Assembly (NCBI GenBank): GCA_964557855.1
Contig: CAZLBP010000003.1
Location: 103,781-167,780 of the forward strand
Source: JAJRZL01 sp964557855
GTDB lineage: Bacteria > Zixibacteria > MSB-5A5 > GN15 > FEB-12
Length of the DNA: 64,000 bases
Direction of reading: 5' to 3'
The position numbers were made by a program, and so were the translations under genes. Every line of letters starts with the position of its first letter. The stretch's first letter is position 1. Below, one piece after another: positions 36,168 to 45,413 of this stretch. The notes under the pieces were generated by a model. The model ran no database searches. It was not told the origin of the DNA and worked only from the letters and a program-made list of their open reading frames with translations.

Positions 36168-36330
36168 GAGACGAGCAGGTGAGGAGGATTCCCCACCCGT
36201 TGGTCTTGTCAAAAAAGAGAATACGAAACCTCAAAATCGGTTACGATTTGTGACCGGAGGACGAGAGACAGAGCGAAATTAGGTAATTGTACGCAGCGGT
36301 GCTGGGCTTACTTTTCGATTGTCGGGTGTC

Positions 36331-36400
36331 AGTAACGCAACAGGGTAATCTCATCGACCACAGTCGAAACGGGACGTCAGCGACGCTTCGCTGATTACGG
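36331..36400 (+). promoter_or_regulatory. Structured leader segment, possible riboswitch remnant
   Basis: The segment contains acgcaacagggtaatc, then a small stem tcgac-caca-gtcga, then gggacgtcagc, and a six-pair hairpin tcagcg/cgctga (36377-36394). The order of a CAGGG-AA block and a GGGACG block recalls the c-di-GMP-I (GEMM) riboswitch. However, the tetraloop stem and the 3' receptor part cannot be recognised, so this is only a weak resemblance. Confidence 0.2.
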
Positions 36401-36435
36401 ACGAAACATCAATCTAAATACATGCAGGAGTACAA

Positions 36436-39400
36436 ATGATGGGATGCTGTACGCCGAATTCTCATGAGCGGGTTTCCACCTGTGCGAAACCCCGAGGGAC
36501 CAGGTTCGAGACTTTTACAATCTGTCGTAAACCAACGTCAATGCGATCCGGGTTTCTGCCCATGCTCGCTCTTTTGTTGGCGACACTGCTTATGGTCATT
36601 CAGCCGGTTGTGGCGCAGGTCGGCGGCGAGCAGCCCCAACTCCCCAAGCGAAATCTGGCCGGTTTCCCTTTGTCGTTTACCGAAAACGTCGGGCAGTTTG
36701 ATCCCACGGTGCTCTACCAGGCCGATGCCGACGGCGCTGCCCTGTGGATCACGACAGACGGCATTTATCATCAGCTTTTCCGAAAGTCCGATTCTACGCT
36801 CATTGACCCCGAAACGGAACAGTATGAATACGAATATGAGCAGGTACTGATAAAGGAGTCTTTCCAGGGAGCCAACCCGTCGCCGACGGTGGTCGGCGAG
36901 GATATGACATCCTTCAAATCCAACTACTTCATCGGCAACGACCCGCTGGCGTGGCGCACTGATGTCGACAACTATAGCACGGTTCGGATGCTGGAAATCT
37001 ACGACGGCATCGATCTGCGGCTGTACGGCAACAACACGCTGCTGGAGTCCGATTTCATCATCTCACCCGGGGTCGATCCGGCCACGCTGGAGGTGGCGTT
37101 CGAGAACATTCAGGATCTCAAAATCAACGTCGACGGCGACCTGGAGATTGAAACCCCTTTTGGTACCATTATAGAGAAAAAACCGATTGCCTATCAGGTG
37201 GGCGGCTCGAAGCGGGCCGAAGTGGAGTGTGAATATCAACTGACGTCTTCCACCACATTTGGCTTCAGCCTCCCCGACGGGTACGACACTACCCAGACAC
37301 TCGTTATCGACCCGGTGCTGGTCTATAGCACGTATCTGGGCGGATCCAACGTCGATGAGGGCTTCGGCATTGACATTGATGATTCCGGGTATGCCTATGT
37401 GACGGGCCAAACGGCCTCCATGAACTTCCCCACCGTGAACCCATATCAGGTTTCTATTGCCGGCATCGATGCCTTTGTCACGAAGCTCGACACCTCCGGC
37501 TCCAGCCTGATCTACTCGACTTTTCTGGGCGGCTCAACCGTGGCCAGCACGGATGAAGGATACAATATTGCAGTCGATGCTACCGGTCATGCCTACGTGG
37601 CCGGCCGCACCCGCGCCACGGACTTTCCCACTGCCAACGCCTTCCAGCCGACCCGGAGTGGTACTGCCTATGATGCGTTTGTTACCAAACTGAGCCCGGC
37701 CGGTAATTCGCTCATCTATTCCACGTACCTGGGCGGCAGCAGTGAAGAACACTACACCGGTATAGCTATCGATAACAACGGATTCGCGTACCTATCCGGT
37801 CAAACCGGTTCCACCGACTTTCCCACACAAAACCCCGTGCAGCCATTTAATGCCGGCGGCATTGACTTGTATCTGGCAAAGCTGGATTCGAGCGGCTCGG
37901 CCCTGGTATACTCGACTTACCTGGGAGGAACCGGCAGCGACTCCAAGAGCATTCCGAACTCGGTCGCTGTCGATGCATTGGGTCAGGCCTACGTGGTCGG
38001 ATCATCCCAATCCATTGATTATCCGACTGTCGGCGCGGCGCAGCCCGCGAATGCCGGTGGTCGTGATGGCGTCTTGACGAAGTTTGCGGCGAATGGCGCC
38101 TCTCATATCTACTCTACATACTTGGGCGGCAGCGGAACCGATAACCTCATGGCTGTCGCCGTTGACGACGATCAACACCCGCACGTACAGGGTTATGCGA
38201 ATTCCAGTAACTTTCCCACAACCAACCCGATTCAGGGCGGCCTGGCCGGGGCTTACGATTTCACTGTCACGAAGTTCGATTCGAGCGGTTCGACCCATTT
38301 GTTCTCCACGTATCTCGGTGGCTCCGACAACGAGATCTTCGGCGGTATTGACCTGGATGCCCTTGACAATATCTTTTTCACGGGCGCCTCACGCTCCACT
38401 GATTTCCCAACTTTCGCTCCGGTTCAAGGCACCAATGCCGGTTCGTATGACGCCGTTGTTGTGGAGATCGACCAAGCTGGTACACAGTTGCTGTTCTCGA
38501 CCTATATGGGCGGCAGTTTCACGGATATCGGATACCAGTTGGCTGTCGACGATAGTTCGTGTGCTTTTGTCACCGGCACCACGGCATCAGCCGATTTCCC
38601 CACCCAGAATCCGTTTCAGGTCGGTTCCGGCAACGACGCTTTTGTGTTTAAGGTCTGCTCGGCCAACCAGCGGCCAGTGGCGCAGTGCCAGGACGTGGTT
38701 GTTTCCGCCGACGCTAATTGCGAGGCCAATGCCGACATAGACAATGGTTCGTTCGACCCCGACGGTGATCCGGTCACCATTACGCAGACTCCGTCCGGAC
38801 CATATCCGCTCGGTGTAACGGCCGTAACACTGATCATTACAGACAACGGCGGACTGGCTGATACCTGTACTGCCAACGTAACCGTAGTCGATGACACCCC
38901 GCCGGTCGCCAATTGCCCGGCTGACATTGTATCGGCTAATGATCCCGGTCAATGCAGCGCCGTTGTCAACTTTGCCGTGTCCGCTACAGATAATTGTCCC
39001 GGAGACACGGTCATCGCCACACCCGCCTCCAGCTCAGTCTTCAATATCGGCGTAACTCCGGTCGAAGTCATTGCCACCGATGCCGCCGGCAACGCCGACA
39101 CCTGCTACTTCAATGTAACCGTCAACGATACCGAGTCGCCGGTGGCGCAGTGTCCTGCCGACATCGTTGTGAGCAATGACGCCGGCGAGTGCGGCGCGGT
39201 AGTGAACTTCAGCGCCACCGTCACCGATAACTGCCCTGGCGCGACTATCTTGTGCACGCCTGCTTCGGGCACTCTGTTTCCCGTCGGCGTGACCAACGTA
39301 ACCTGCATCGCCACCGACGCTGCCGGCAACGCCGACACGTGCACTTTTAGTGTAACGGTCAACGATACCGAGCCTCCCGTAGCCCAGTGCCCGGCTGATA

Positions 39401-42400
39401 TCGTAACCGATAATGATCCCGGGGCCTGTGATGCCGTCGTCAACTTTAGCGCCACCGTTTCGGACAACTGTCCCGGCGCGACCATAACCTGCACACCCCC
39501 ATCCGGATCGGTTTTCCCGGTCGGAACAACGACCGTTACCTGCATTGCTGTCGATGCAGCCACCAACGCCGACACCTGTACGTTCACGGTGACTGTTAAC
39601 GACACCGAAAATCCCACGATCGCATGCCCGGCCGACGTTACGGTCCAGTGTCCCACCGATGTTCCGCCGCCGGATACATCGTCAGCAACCGCTTCCGACA
39701 ACTGTGACCCGAATCCCGTTATTACTCACATGGGGGATGTCTCGGACGGACAGACTTGCCCCGAAACTATCACCAGAACGTATCGCGCTACGGATTCCAG
39801 CGGCAATTGGGCCGAGTGCGCTCAGACCATAGTCGTCAACGACACCATTGCGCCGGTCTTCGACCAACCATGTCCCGGCAACATAACAGTCGAATGCGAC
39901 GCCGTTCCGCCGGCAACGACCTTAACGGCAACCGACAATTGTGACGCAGACCCGACTATCGTATTTGTGGAAGACACCACTCTGGGCTCGTGCACCGGAG
40001 AATATACGCTGACCAGGACCTGGACAGTCACCGATGATTGTAACAACCAGGCGCAATGCGTCCAGGTCGTTACCGTCGAGGACACGACCCCACCGGAGTT
40101 CGATCAGCTCTGCCCGGCGGATATTACCGTCGAATGTGACAACATCCCGACCGCACCGACCTTGACCGCCACCGATAACTGTGATCCCGCACCGACAGTC
40201 ACATTCAATGAAACGACCACCCCCGGCAACTGCGATCAGGAATTCGTAATTACTAGGACCTGGTCTACGACTGACGACTGCGGCAACGATACCACCTGCA
40301 TCCAGGTGATCACGGTCGAAGACACGACCCCGCCCGCGTTCGATCAGCCCTGCCCGACCGACATTACGGTCGAATGTGATAATGTCCCTGATGCCGCGGT
40401 TCTGACGGCTACCGATAACTGCGATCCCGCACCGGTGGTTACATATACGCAGGATTCCACTGGCGGCGCCTGTCCGCAGGAGTATACCCTCACCCGCACC
40501 TGGACCGCCACCGACGATTGTGATAATGCCACCGTCTGCGTGCAAGTCGTCACCGTCGAGGATACCACCCCGCCGGTCTGTACGGTCCCCAATGACACCG
40601 CTTTCTTCCAGTGTATCCCCACCGAAGTCTGTCTGCCGGTCAACTGCTCGGACAACTGCAACCCGAGCATCACGCCCGCTGTTCTGGCCGGTCCCGGTCA
40701 GATCATCGGCGGAGACTGGTGCTACACCCCAACTGTGGACGAGACAGCAACTATAGTAATCGGCTGCGATGACGAGTGCGGTAACACCTGTATCGATTCC
40801 TTCACCGTCGAGTTTGACATCAACGAGCCGCCACAGTGCACGAACCCCGGCAATCAGATCTTCACGCTCTGCGATCCTATTGAGGTTTGCGTGCCGTTTA
40901 CATCCAGCGATCCCGATAACAACCTCGACAGCTGCTACGTAACCACCGGACCGGGAGCCGTAGTCGGGTCCCAGTGGTGCTATACTCCGGGGGGCGATGA
41001 AATTCACGATGTAACTATCCGGTGTGTCGATGCCTGCGGGGAATTCTGTGAGTTCACGTTCAACGTCCAGTTCGAACTGAACGACCCGCCCGAGATCGTG
41101 TGCCCCAACGACACTTCGATTCATTGGGGCAGCGTCCTTCAAGTAACCGCCCAGGCTTCCGATCCTAACCCGGGCCAGCCGTACACGGTGTCGCTGGGGG
41201 CGGGTTCACCGGGTGACGCCACTATCAACCCCAACACCGGCGCCATCACATGGTCTACGGACGGATCGGATGTCTGCGATCATACGTTCACCGTCGTAGT
41301 TACTGACAGCTGCGGCGCGGCCGATACCTGCTCGTTCGACGTCTGCGTATTCAACATTCCGCCGGAGATTACCTGTCCGACCGACACAGCCCTCATTCTC
41401 TGGGGTGATACGGTCGCCGGTACCGTTACCGGCAACGATCCGGACACCGGACCTTCGCCGCTTCTGTATTCCCTGGCGTCTTTTAATGGCCCGGGCGCGC
41501 CGACCGTAGACCCGGCTACCGGCGACTGGGAGTGGGTCACGATGGACGATGCCGCCTATGTTGGTTTCTTCGAACTGCAGATAGCCGTTTCCGACGGCGC
41601 CAACATCTGTGATCCGTGCAGCCCGAACAACGCCGATTCCTGCAGTGTCTTCATTCGGGTCGAACCGACCTACCGGCTGACGATCGAAAAGACCCATAAT
41701 ACGATCCAGGGTCAGTACGAATACGTATCCATAACTCTGGAAGACTACCCGATCGAAATGGGCGGCTTCGACTTCCTGATCGCATACGATGCTTCTGCTC
41801 TCACGTTTGCCGAGGCGTCCCCCGGCCAGTTGCTCGAAGACTGCGGCTGGGAGTACTTCACGTACCGGTACGGCGTCGAAGGCAACTGCGGAGACGCCTG
41901 CCCCTCCGGGCTTCTGCGCATCATTGCCATGGCGGAAACGAACAACGGTCCCAACCATCCGTCCTGCTACGGCCCGCCGGATACCGATCCGCACGAACTC
42001 GTGTCGCTCCGATTCCTGGTTACGAACGACCGGAATTTCGAATGCCAGTACGTGCCGATCAGGTTCTTCTGGGATGACTGCGCCGACAACACAATTTCCA
42101 GCGTCGGCGGGGACACGCTCTTTTTAGATTTACTGATCTACGATTTCGAGAACGGCTTGCTTTGGGATGAAGATGATGATGGACAATTTCCGGAACTTAC
42201 CAGACCGCTTGGACTCGGGGCACCGGATGACTGTATCGACCCGCAGCCGGATAAACCGTCACCACAGCGCCGCGTGGAATTCAAGTTCGGCGGCATCGAT
42301 ATCATCTGCGCCGATTCCATCGATGCCCGCGGCGACATGAATCTCAATGGCATCAGCAACGAGATCTCCGATGCCGTCCTGTACGCCAACTACTTCGTGT

Positions 42401-43104
42401 ATGGGCTTGGTGTCTTCAAGGTCAGCTCCGAGGGTCAGATAGCGGCCTCGGATGTCAACGCTGACGGCCTGACGCTGACGGTGGCCGACCTGGTGTACCT
42501 GATTCGAATCGTAGTCGGTGATGCCCTTCCTTATCCGAAACCGGTCGTTCCCGAGCTGGCCGAGTTCCACGTTGTCGACGGCAAGCTGACGGTTGATTCC
42601 GACTCCCCCATGGGCGCCGCCCTGGCTATCATAACGGGCAACATCGCTCCAACTCTGCTGGCGGACGGAATGGACATGTTGTATGCCTATGACGACAACA
42701 ACGATGTCACTCGTGTCCTCGTCTACTCGCTGCAACAAGGCCACAGTTTCACGGGAGACCTGATCGACATACCGAACGGGGACGTCATTTCGCTCGAGAT
42801 GGCCACTTACCAAGGGCATCCGGTTGTGGGCAAGCTGATCCCCGATGATTACTTCCTGGATCAGAACTATCCCAATCCGTTCAATCCGACCACGACCATC
42901 AGCTTCGGCCTGCCGGTCGCCGGCGACTATAGCCTGGCGGTGTACAACGTGGCCGGCCGGGAAGTAGCCCGATTCAACGGCCACGCCGAACCGGGCATGG
43001 TACGGATTGAATGGGATGCAGCCAATCTCGCCAGCGGTGTCTATTTCTACAGACTGACCACCGGCAGCTTCAGCGATACCAAAAAGATGATCCTGCTGAA
43101 GTAG
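36436..43104 (+). CDS. Giant T9SS-exported surface protein (SBBP, HYR, cohesin-like)
   Basis: A 2222-residue exported protein. The ATG at 36436 has AGGAG seven bases upstream; the hydrophobic signal core lies at about residues 41-60, so an inner start at 36541 is possible but lacks a binding site. Residues of about 75-290 are the N-terminal domain typical of SBBP proteins. Beta-propeller-like SBBP repeats follow at about 295-742 (VYSTYLGGS). HYR repeats with paired cysteines fill about 743-1062, and four DITVECDN-type repeats about 1062-1382. Mixed Ig/cadherin-like domains run to about 1745. A cohesin-like domain (MGGFDFLIAYDASALTF) lies at about 1745-1900, then a dockerin-like segment (GDMNLNGISNEISDAVLYANYF). 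The type IX sorting domain is at 2137-2222 (NYPNPFNPTTTISF; SGVYFYRL). It probably sits at the cell surface. Confidence 0.9.
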   Translation: MMGCCTPNSHERVSTCAKPRGTRFETFTICRKPTSMRSGFLPMLALLLATLLMVIQPVVAQVGGEQPQLPKRNLAGFPLSFTENVGQFDPTVLYQADADGAALWITTDGIYHQLFRKSDSTLIDPETEQYEYEYEQVLIKESFQGANPSPTVVGEDMTSFKSNYFIGNDPLAWRTDVDNYSTVRMLEIYDGIDLRLYGNNTLLESDFIISPGVDPATLEVAFENIQDLKINVDGDLEIETPFGTIIEKKPIAYQVGGSKRAEVECEYQLTSSTTFGFSLPDGYDTTQTLVIDPVLVYSTYLGGSNVDEGFGIDIDDSGYAYVTGQTASMNFPTVNPYQVSIAGIDAFVTKLDTSGSSLIYSTFLGGSTVASTDEGYNIAVDATGHAYVAGRTRATDFPTANAFQPTRSGTAYDAFVTKLSPAGNSLIYSTYLGGSSEEHYTGIAIDNNGFAYLSGQTGSTDFPTQNPVQPFNAGGIDLYLAKLDSSGSALVYSTYLGGTGSDSKSIPNSVAVDALGQAYVVGSSQSIDYPTVGAAQPANAGGRDGVLTKFAANGASHIYSTYLGGSGTDNLMAVAVDDDQHPHVQGYANSSNFPTTNPIQGGLAGAYDFTVTKFDSSGSTHLFSTYLGGSDNEIFGGIDLDALDNIFFTGASRSTDFPTFAPVQGTNAGSYDAVVVEIDQAGTQLLFSTYMGGSFTDIGYQLAVDDSSCAFVTGTTASADFPTQNPFQVGSGNDAFVFKVCSANQRPVAQCQDVVVSADANCEANADIDNGSFDPDGDPVTITQTPSGPYPLGVTAVTLIITDNGGLADTCTANVTVVDDTPPVANCPADIVSANDPGQCSAVVNFAVSATDNCPGDTVIATPASSSVFNIGVTPVEVIATDAAGNADTCYFNVTVNDTESPVAQCPADIVVSNDAGECGAVVNFSATVTDNCPGATILCTPASGTLFPVGVTNVTCIATDAAGNADTCTFSVTVNDTEPPVAQCPADIVTDNDPGACDAVVNFSATVSDNCPGATITCTPPSGSVFPVGTTTVTCIAVDAATNADTCTFTVTVNDTENPTIACPADVTVQCPTDVPPPDTSSATASDNCDPNPVITHMGDVSDGQTCPETITRTYRATDSSGNWAECAQTIVVNDTIAPVFDQPCPGNITVECDAVPPATTLTATDNCDADPTIVFVEDTTLGSCTGEYTLTRTWTVTDDCNNQAQCVQVVTVEDTTPPEFDQLCPADITVECDNIPTAPTLTATDNCDPAPTVTFNETTTPGNCDQEFVITRTWSTTDDCGNDTTCIQVITVEDTTPPAFDQPCPTDITVECDNVPDAAVLTATDNCDPAPVVTYTQDSTGGACPQEYTLTRTWTATDDCDNATVCVQVVTVEDTTPPVCTVPNDTAFFQCIPTEVCLPVNCSDNCNPSITPAVLAGPGQIIGGDWCYTPTVDETATIVIGCDDECGNTCIDSFTVEFDINEPPQCTNPGNQIFTLCDPIEVCVPFTSSDPDNNLDSCYVTTGPGAVVGSQWCYTPGGDEIHDVTIRCVDACGEFCEFTFNVQFELNDPPEIVCPNDTSIHWGSVLQVTAQASDPNPGQPYTVSLGAGSPGDATINPNTGAITWSTDGSDVCDHTFTVVVTDSCGAADTCSFDVCVFNIPPEITCPTDTALILWGDTVAGTVTGNDPDTGPSPLLYSLASFNGPGAPTVDPATGDWEWVTMDDAAYVGFFELQIAVSDGANICDPCSPNNADSCSVFIRVEPTYRLTIEKTHNTIQGQYEYVSITLEDYPIEMGGFDFLIAYDASALTFAEASPGQLLEDCGWEYFTYRYGVEGNCGDACPSGLLRIIAMAETNNGPNHPSCYGPPDTDPHELVSLRFLVTNDRNFECQYVPIRFFWDDCADNTISSVGGDTLFLDLLIYDFENGLLWDEDDDGQFPELTRPLGLGAPDDCIDPQPDKPSPQRRVEFKFGGIDIICADSIDARGDMNLNGISNEISDAVLYANYFVYGLGVFKVSSEGQIAASDVNADGLTLTVADLVYLIRIVVGDALPYPKPVVPELAEFHVVDGKLTVDSDSPMGAALAIITGNIAPTLLADGMDMLYAYDDNNDVTRVLVYSLQQGHSFTGDLIDIPNGDVISLEMATYQGHPVVGKLIPDDYFLDQNYPNPFNPTTTISFGLPVAGDYSLAVYNVAGREVARFNGHAEPGMVRIEWDAANLASGVYFYRLTTGSFSDTKKMILLK

Positions 43105-43130
43105 AGAACACTCCTCTAAACTGCGAGAAA

Positions 43131-43164
43131 GAGACCACTTCAGGATCTGAAGTGGTCTCACTGT
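43131..43164 (+). terminator. Terminator after the giant gene
   Basis: A perfect 12-pair stem (gagaccacttca at 43131-43142, tgaagtggtctc at 43148-43159) encloses a five-base loop and is followed by actgtttt. It lies 27 bases after the stop codon. The T tract is short, but the stem is strong. Confidence 0.8.
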
Positions 43165-43239
43165 TTTGGCCCAATCTCACGAGAACGGCGGTTCGCCGGC
43201 TCTTGCCGCGATAACGCATTAATAATCCGGGCTATATAC

Positions 43240-43267
43240 TTGACACATAGGGTCTGTTTACTATATT
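43240..43267 (+). promoter_or_regulatory. Promoter of surface paralogue 1
   Basis: TTGACA (43240-43245) and TATATT (43262-43267) are spaced by 16 bases. The spacer contains ggtc and the -10 is preceded by tttac, exactly as in the promoter of paralogue 2 at 45286-45313. The start codon follows about 87 bases later. Confidence 0.62.
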
Positions 43268-43353
43268 ACGCGGCAACATGATGGATTTCTAGTACCTACA
43301 ATTCCGATATTATCAATCCTGGAACCCCGAAATTGACTTGAAGGAGTACAAAC

Positions 43354-45120
43354 ATGCGTAACACCGTCAGTAAGATTATCTTAGCAATATTGTTGTTCTC
43401 AGGTGCTGTCGAAGTCAGTGCGGAAATCCCGCAAGTTATATCTGTTCAGGGCCGTCTCACCGATTCAGCCGGCGTGACGGTATCGGACGGTCCCCAATTG
43501 GTCCGATTCAATATCTATAGCGATTCCTCCAACGGCGCCGCCCTCTGGAGCAGTTCCATTCGGCAGATCAACGTGACCGACGGCCTGTTCAGTTATAACC
43601 TGGGCGACACGGTCGCATTACCCAATAACCTGTTCGACGATACTACCCTATGGCTGGGTATCAAGGTCGGCACTGATCCGGAAATGACTCCCCGAATACG
43701 TCTCACCAGTGGCAGCTATGTCTACCGCGCTCTGAAAACCGACAGCGCTGATGCGGTCGACTGGAGCGGCATAAGCAACATCCCGGCCGGTTTCGCCGAC
43801 GGGACGGATGACGGTAGCTCATATACAGCCGGCAGCGGCTTGCAGTTGGTGGGCAACACATTCTCCGTACTCGTGGGCGGTATTACCACTTCGCACATTG
43901 CCAACGGCGCCATCACCAATGTCGATATTGATGATTCAGCCGACATCGAGCCGACGAAGATAAGTGGCACAGCAGCCAGTCTCCAGAACAACAACGTCTT
44001 CGAGGGTCTCTCTAATGTATTCCGGGGTCAAGTACGGCTTGAGAGAAGACTCCGCTTTACAAGAGAAAACCTGGACCGATGGACGTTTTCCGAAGGGAGT
44101 TCAACCGGGTTGCGGTTGATACAGGAACGTGATGACTTTGGGGTACCGGTGGCCAAAACCAGATTCGAGGTACGCGATGACGGCACATTCGAAGTCGGTG
44201 ACGGCATGCTGGTCGTCAACGAGGACGGCATTCACATCGGAGATGGGAGTGACCCCACCGAAAACTACATCGTGCGAGTGGAACAGAGCAGAAATACCGG
44301 GCTCACGACCTACGGTTCACGTGTCGATATTTCCAATTCGGGCGATGGGAATATGTACGGGTTTCGCACTTCTCTTCAAGCGACCGCAGAGGTGAACGGC
44401 GGAAATGTCTATGGATTCTACAGTGACACCTGGTCCGACGGTTCGTTCCGATACGGTCTCAGGGCGGCCGCGTCCGCCAACGACTTCTCGATCAGCACCG
44501 GCACGAGCTACGGCGTGTATGGCCGCGCCTGGGACGGAAACGAGGCCCGCGGCGTATATGGCCGGGGAACGTCGGCCGAAACCAACTGGGCCGGTTATTT
44601 CTCCGGGGACATCAATGTTACCGGCAGCGTCGTCAAAGCCGCCGGAAAGTCCCGTATCGACCACCCGCTCGACCCGGAGAACAAATATCTCCAACATACG
44701 GCCATGGAGTCACCAGATATGCTCAACGTCTACAGCGGTTCCGTGAATCTTGACGGAAGCGGGTCCGCGTTCATACAGCTCCCGGAGTACTTCGAGATGA
44801 TCAACGACGACTTTCGCTACCAACTCACACCCATCGGCAGTTCGATGCCCGAGCTATTCGTCGCGGAAGAGATCAAGGGCAACCAGTTTCGCATCGCCGG
44901 CGGCATGCCAGACGGCAAGGTTTCCTGGGAGGTGACGGCGGTACGACAGGATAACTGGGCCAAAGCCAACCGCACACAGGTAGAAATGGATAAGCCGGAC
45001 CACGAGAAAGGCTTGTACCTGCACTACGAGGAACATGGACAGCCGATGGAAATGTCGGTCGAGCGGGAAGAGCTGCTTCGAGATCGTGAATTGCGCCAAA
45101 CCAGGGGCCGAGAAGAATAG
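43354..45120 (+). CDS. Modular secreted protein, surface paralogue 1
   Basis: A 588-residue exported protein (signal peptide ending VEVSAE) with AAGGAG before the ATG. The N-terminal module at about 25-130 reads IPQVISVQGRLTDSAG, LVRFNIYSDS, LWLGIKVGTDPEMTPRIRL and is shared by all four neighbours. The middle part is variable and tail-fibre-like, with repeated glycine-rich strands such as GNMYGF and SYGVYGRAWDG. The C-terminal module from about 425 includes KSRIDHPLDPENKYLQHT, SPDMLNVYSG, DDFRYQLTPIG and KVSWEVTAVRQDNW. I know this C-terminal pattern from uncharacterised surface proteins of uncultured bacteria but no function for it. No sorting domain or dockerin is present, so its anchoring is unclear. 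Confidence 0.78.
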   Translation: MRNTVSKIILAILLFSGAVEVSAEIPQVISVQGRLTDSAGVTVSDGPQLVRFNIYSDSSNGAALWSSSIRQINVTDGLFSYNLGDTVALPNNLFDDTTLWLGIKVGTDPEMTPRIRLTSGSYVYRALKTDSADAVDWSGISNIPAGFADGTDDGSSYTAGSGLQLVGNTFSVLVGGITTSHIANGAITNVDIDDSADIEPTKISGTAASLQNNNVFEGLSNVFRGQVRLERRLRFTRENLDRWTFSEGSSTGLRLIQERDDFGVPVAKTRFEVRDDGTFEVGDGMLVVNEDGIHIGDGSDPTENYIVRVEQSRNTGLTTYGSRVDISNSGDGNMYGFRTSLQATAEVNGGNVYGFYSDTWSDGSFRYGLRAAASANDFSISTGTSYGVYGRAWDGNEARGVYGRGTSAETNWAGYFSGDINVTGSVVKAAGKSRIDHPLDPENKYLQHTAMESPDMLNVYSGSVNLDGSGSAFIQLPEYFEMINDDFRYQLTPIGSSMPELFVAEEIKGNQFRIAGGMPDGKVSWEVTAVRQDNWAKANRTQVEMDKPDHEKGLYLHYEEHGQPMEMSVEREELLRDRELRQTRGREE

Positions 45121-45130
45121 TCCTGCAGGG

Positions 45131-45181
45131 TAGGTCCGCTTCGGACCTGCCGCTTTCCGGGCAGGTCTGAAGCAGACCCGC
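45131..45181. repeat. Tandem hairpins after surface paralogue 1
   Basis: Two neighbouring hairpins: aggtccg-ctt-cggacct (45132-45148) and ggtctg-aag-cagacc (45164-45178). Similar ggtc/gacc palindromes occur at 47219-47257 and 56772-56787. Without a clear T tract these look more like small dispersed repeats than simple terminators, though they could attenuate transcription. Confidence 0.5.
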
Positions 45182-45285
45182 CCTCTGCTTGAAACCCCAG
45201 CGGCTAATCACCCCACACATGATTTGCTGACCCCGCCCCGTTTGTTCCACTTTTCACAAGGCCGCGAGAAAACCCAATTTTATAG

Positions 45286-45313
45286 TTGACATCGCCGGTC
45301 CATTTACTATACT
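45286..45313 (+). promoter_or_regulatory. Promoter of surface paralogue 2
   Basis: TTGACA (45286-45291) and TATACT (45308-45313) have a 16-base spacer. The pattern TTGACA-N5-ggtc-N2-tttacTATA is the same as in front of paralogue 1, while flanking bases differ. The gene starts about 100 bases further on. Confidence 0.65.
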
Positions 45314-45413
45314 TATTGTCAACTTGACCTGTTTCAATAGCAGTACCCACAGGTTCAGGGCACATCTGAATTCGAGAAACTAAGTGCGAAAGACATTCCA
45401 AAGGAGATTACGT

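Larger units (their letters stand above)
35628..36435. other. 808-base intergenic region before the giant surface gene
   Basis: No convincing gene is seen here; short open frames on either strand lack ribosome binding sites and recognisable content. The right half holds a promoter-like pair at 36139-36167 and a long leader with stem-loops up to the giant gene's start. The left half holds the start of the 410-residue gene's upstream region. Confidence 0.6.

Noticed and set aside
35926..36234. 102-codon minus-strand open frame before the giant gene
   Set aside because: It has no ribosome binding site, low-complexity content, and covers the putative promoter of the giant gene.
36331..36400. c-di-GMP-I riboswitch as a firm feature
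   Set aside because: Only two short blocks agree in order; the GAAA tetraloop stem and the receptor/3' part could not be matched, so it is kept as a weak hint only.
36541..36543. Inner ATG as the start of the giant protein
   Set aside because: It would give a neater signal peptide, but there is no ribosome binding site, whereas the ATG at 36436 has AGGAG at good spacing. Left as an alternative.
38900..40600. CRISPR-like or satellite array
   Set aside because: The regular spacing comes from tandem HYR-type protein domains of about 80 residues in one open frame; repeats are imperfect and there are no spacers.
39922..41142. 406-codon open frame on the minus strand inside the giant gene
   Set aside because: It lies opposite the repeated HYR-type region, has no ribosome binding site or recognisable domain, and is explained by the repeat's codon pattern.
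42259..43161. 300-codon open frame on the minus strand over the giant gene's 3' end
   Set aside because: It is antisense to the well-supported T9SS sorting domain and has no protein features.
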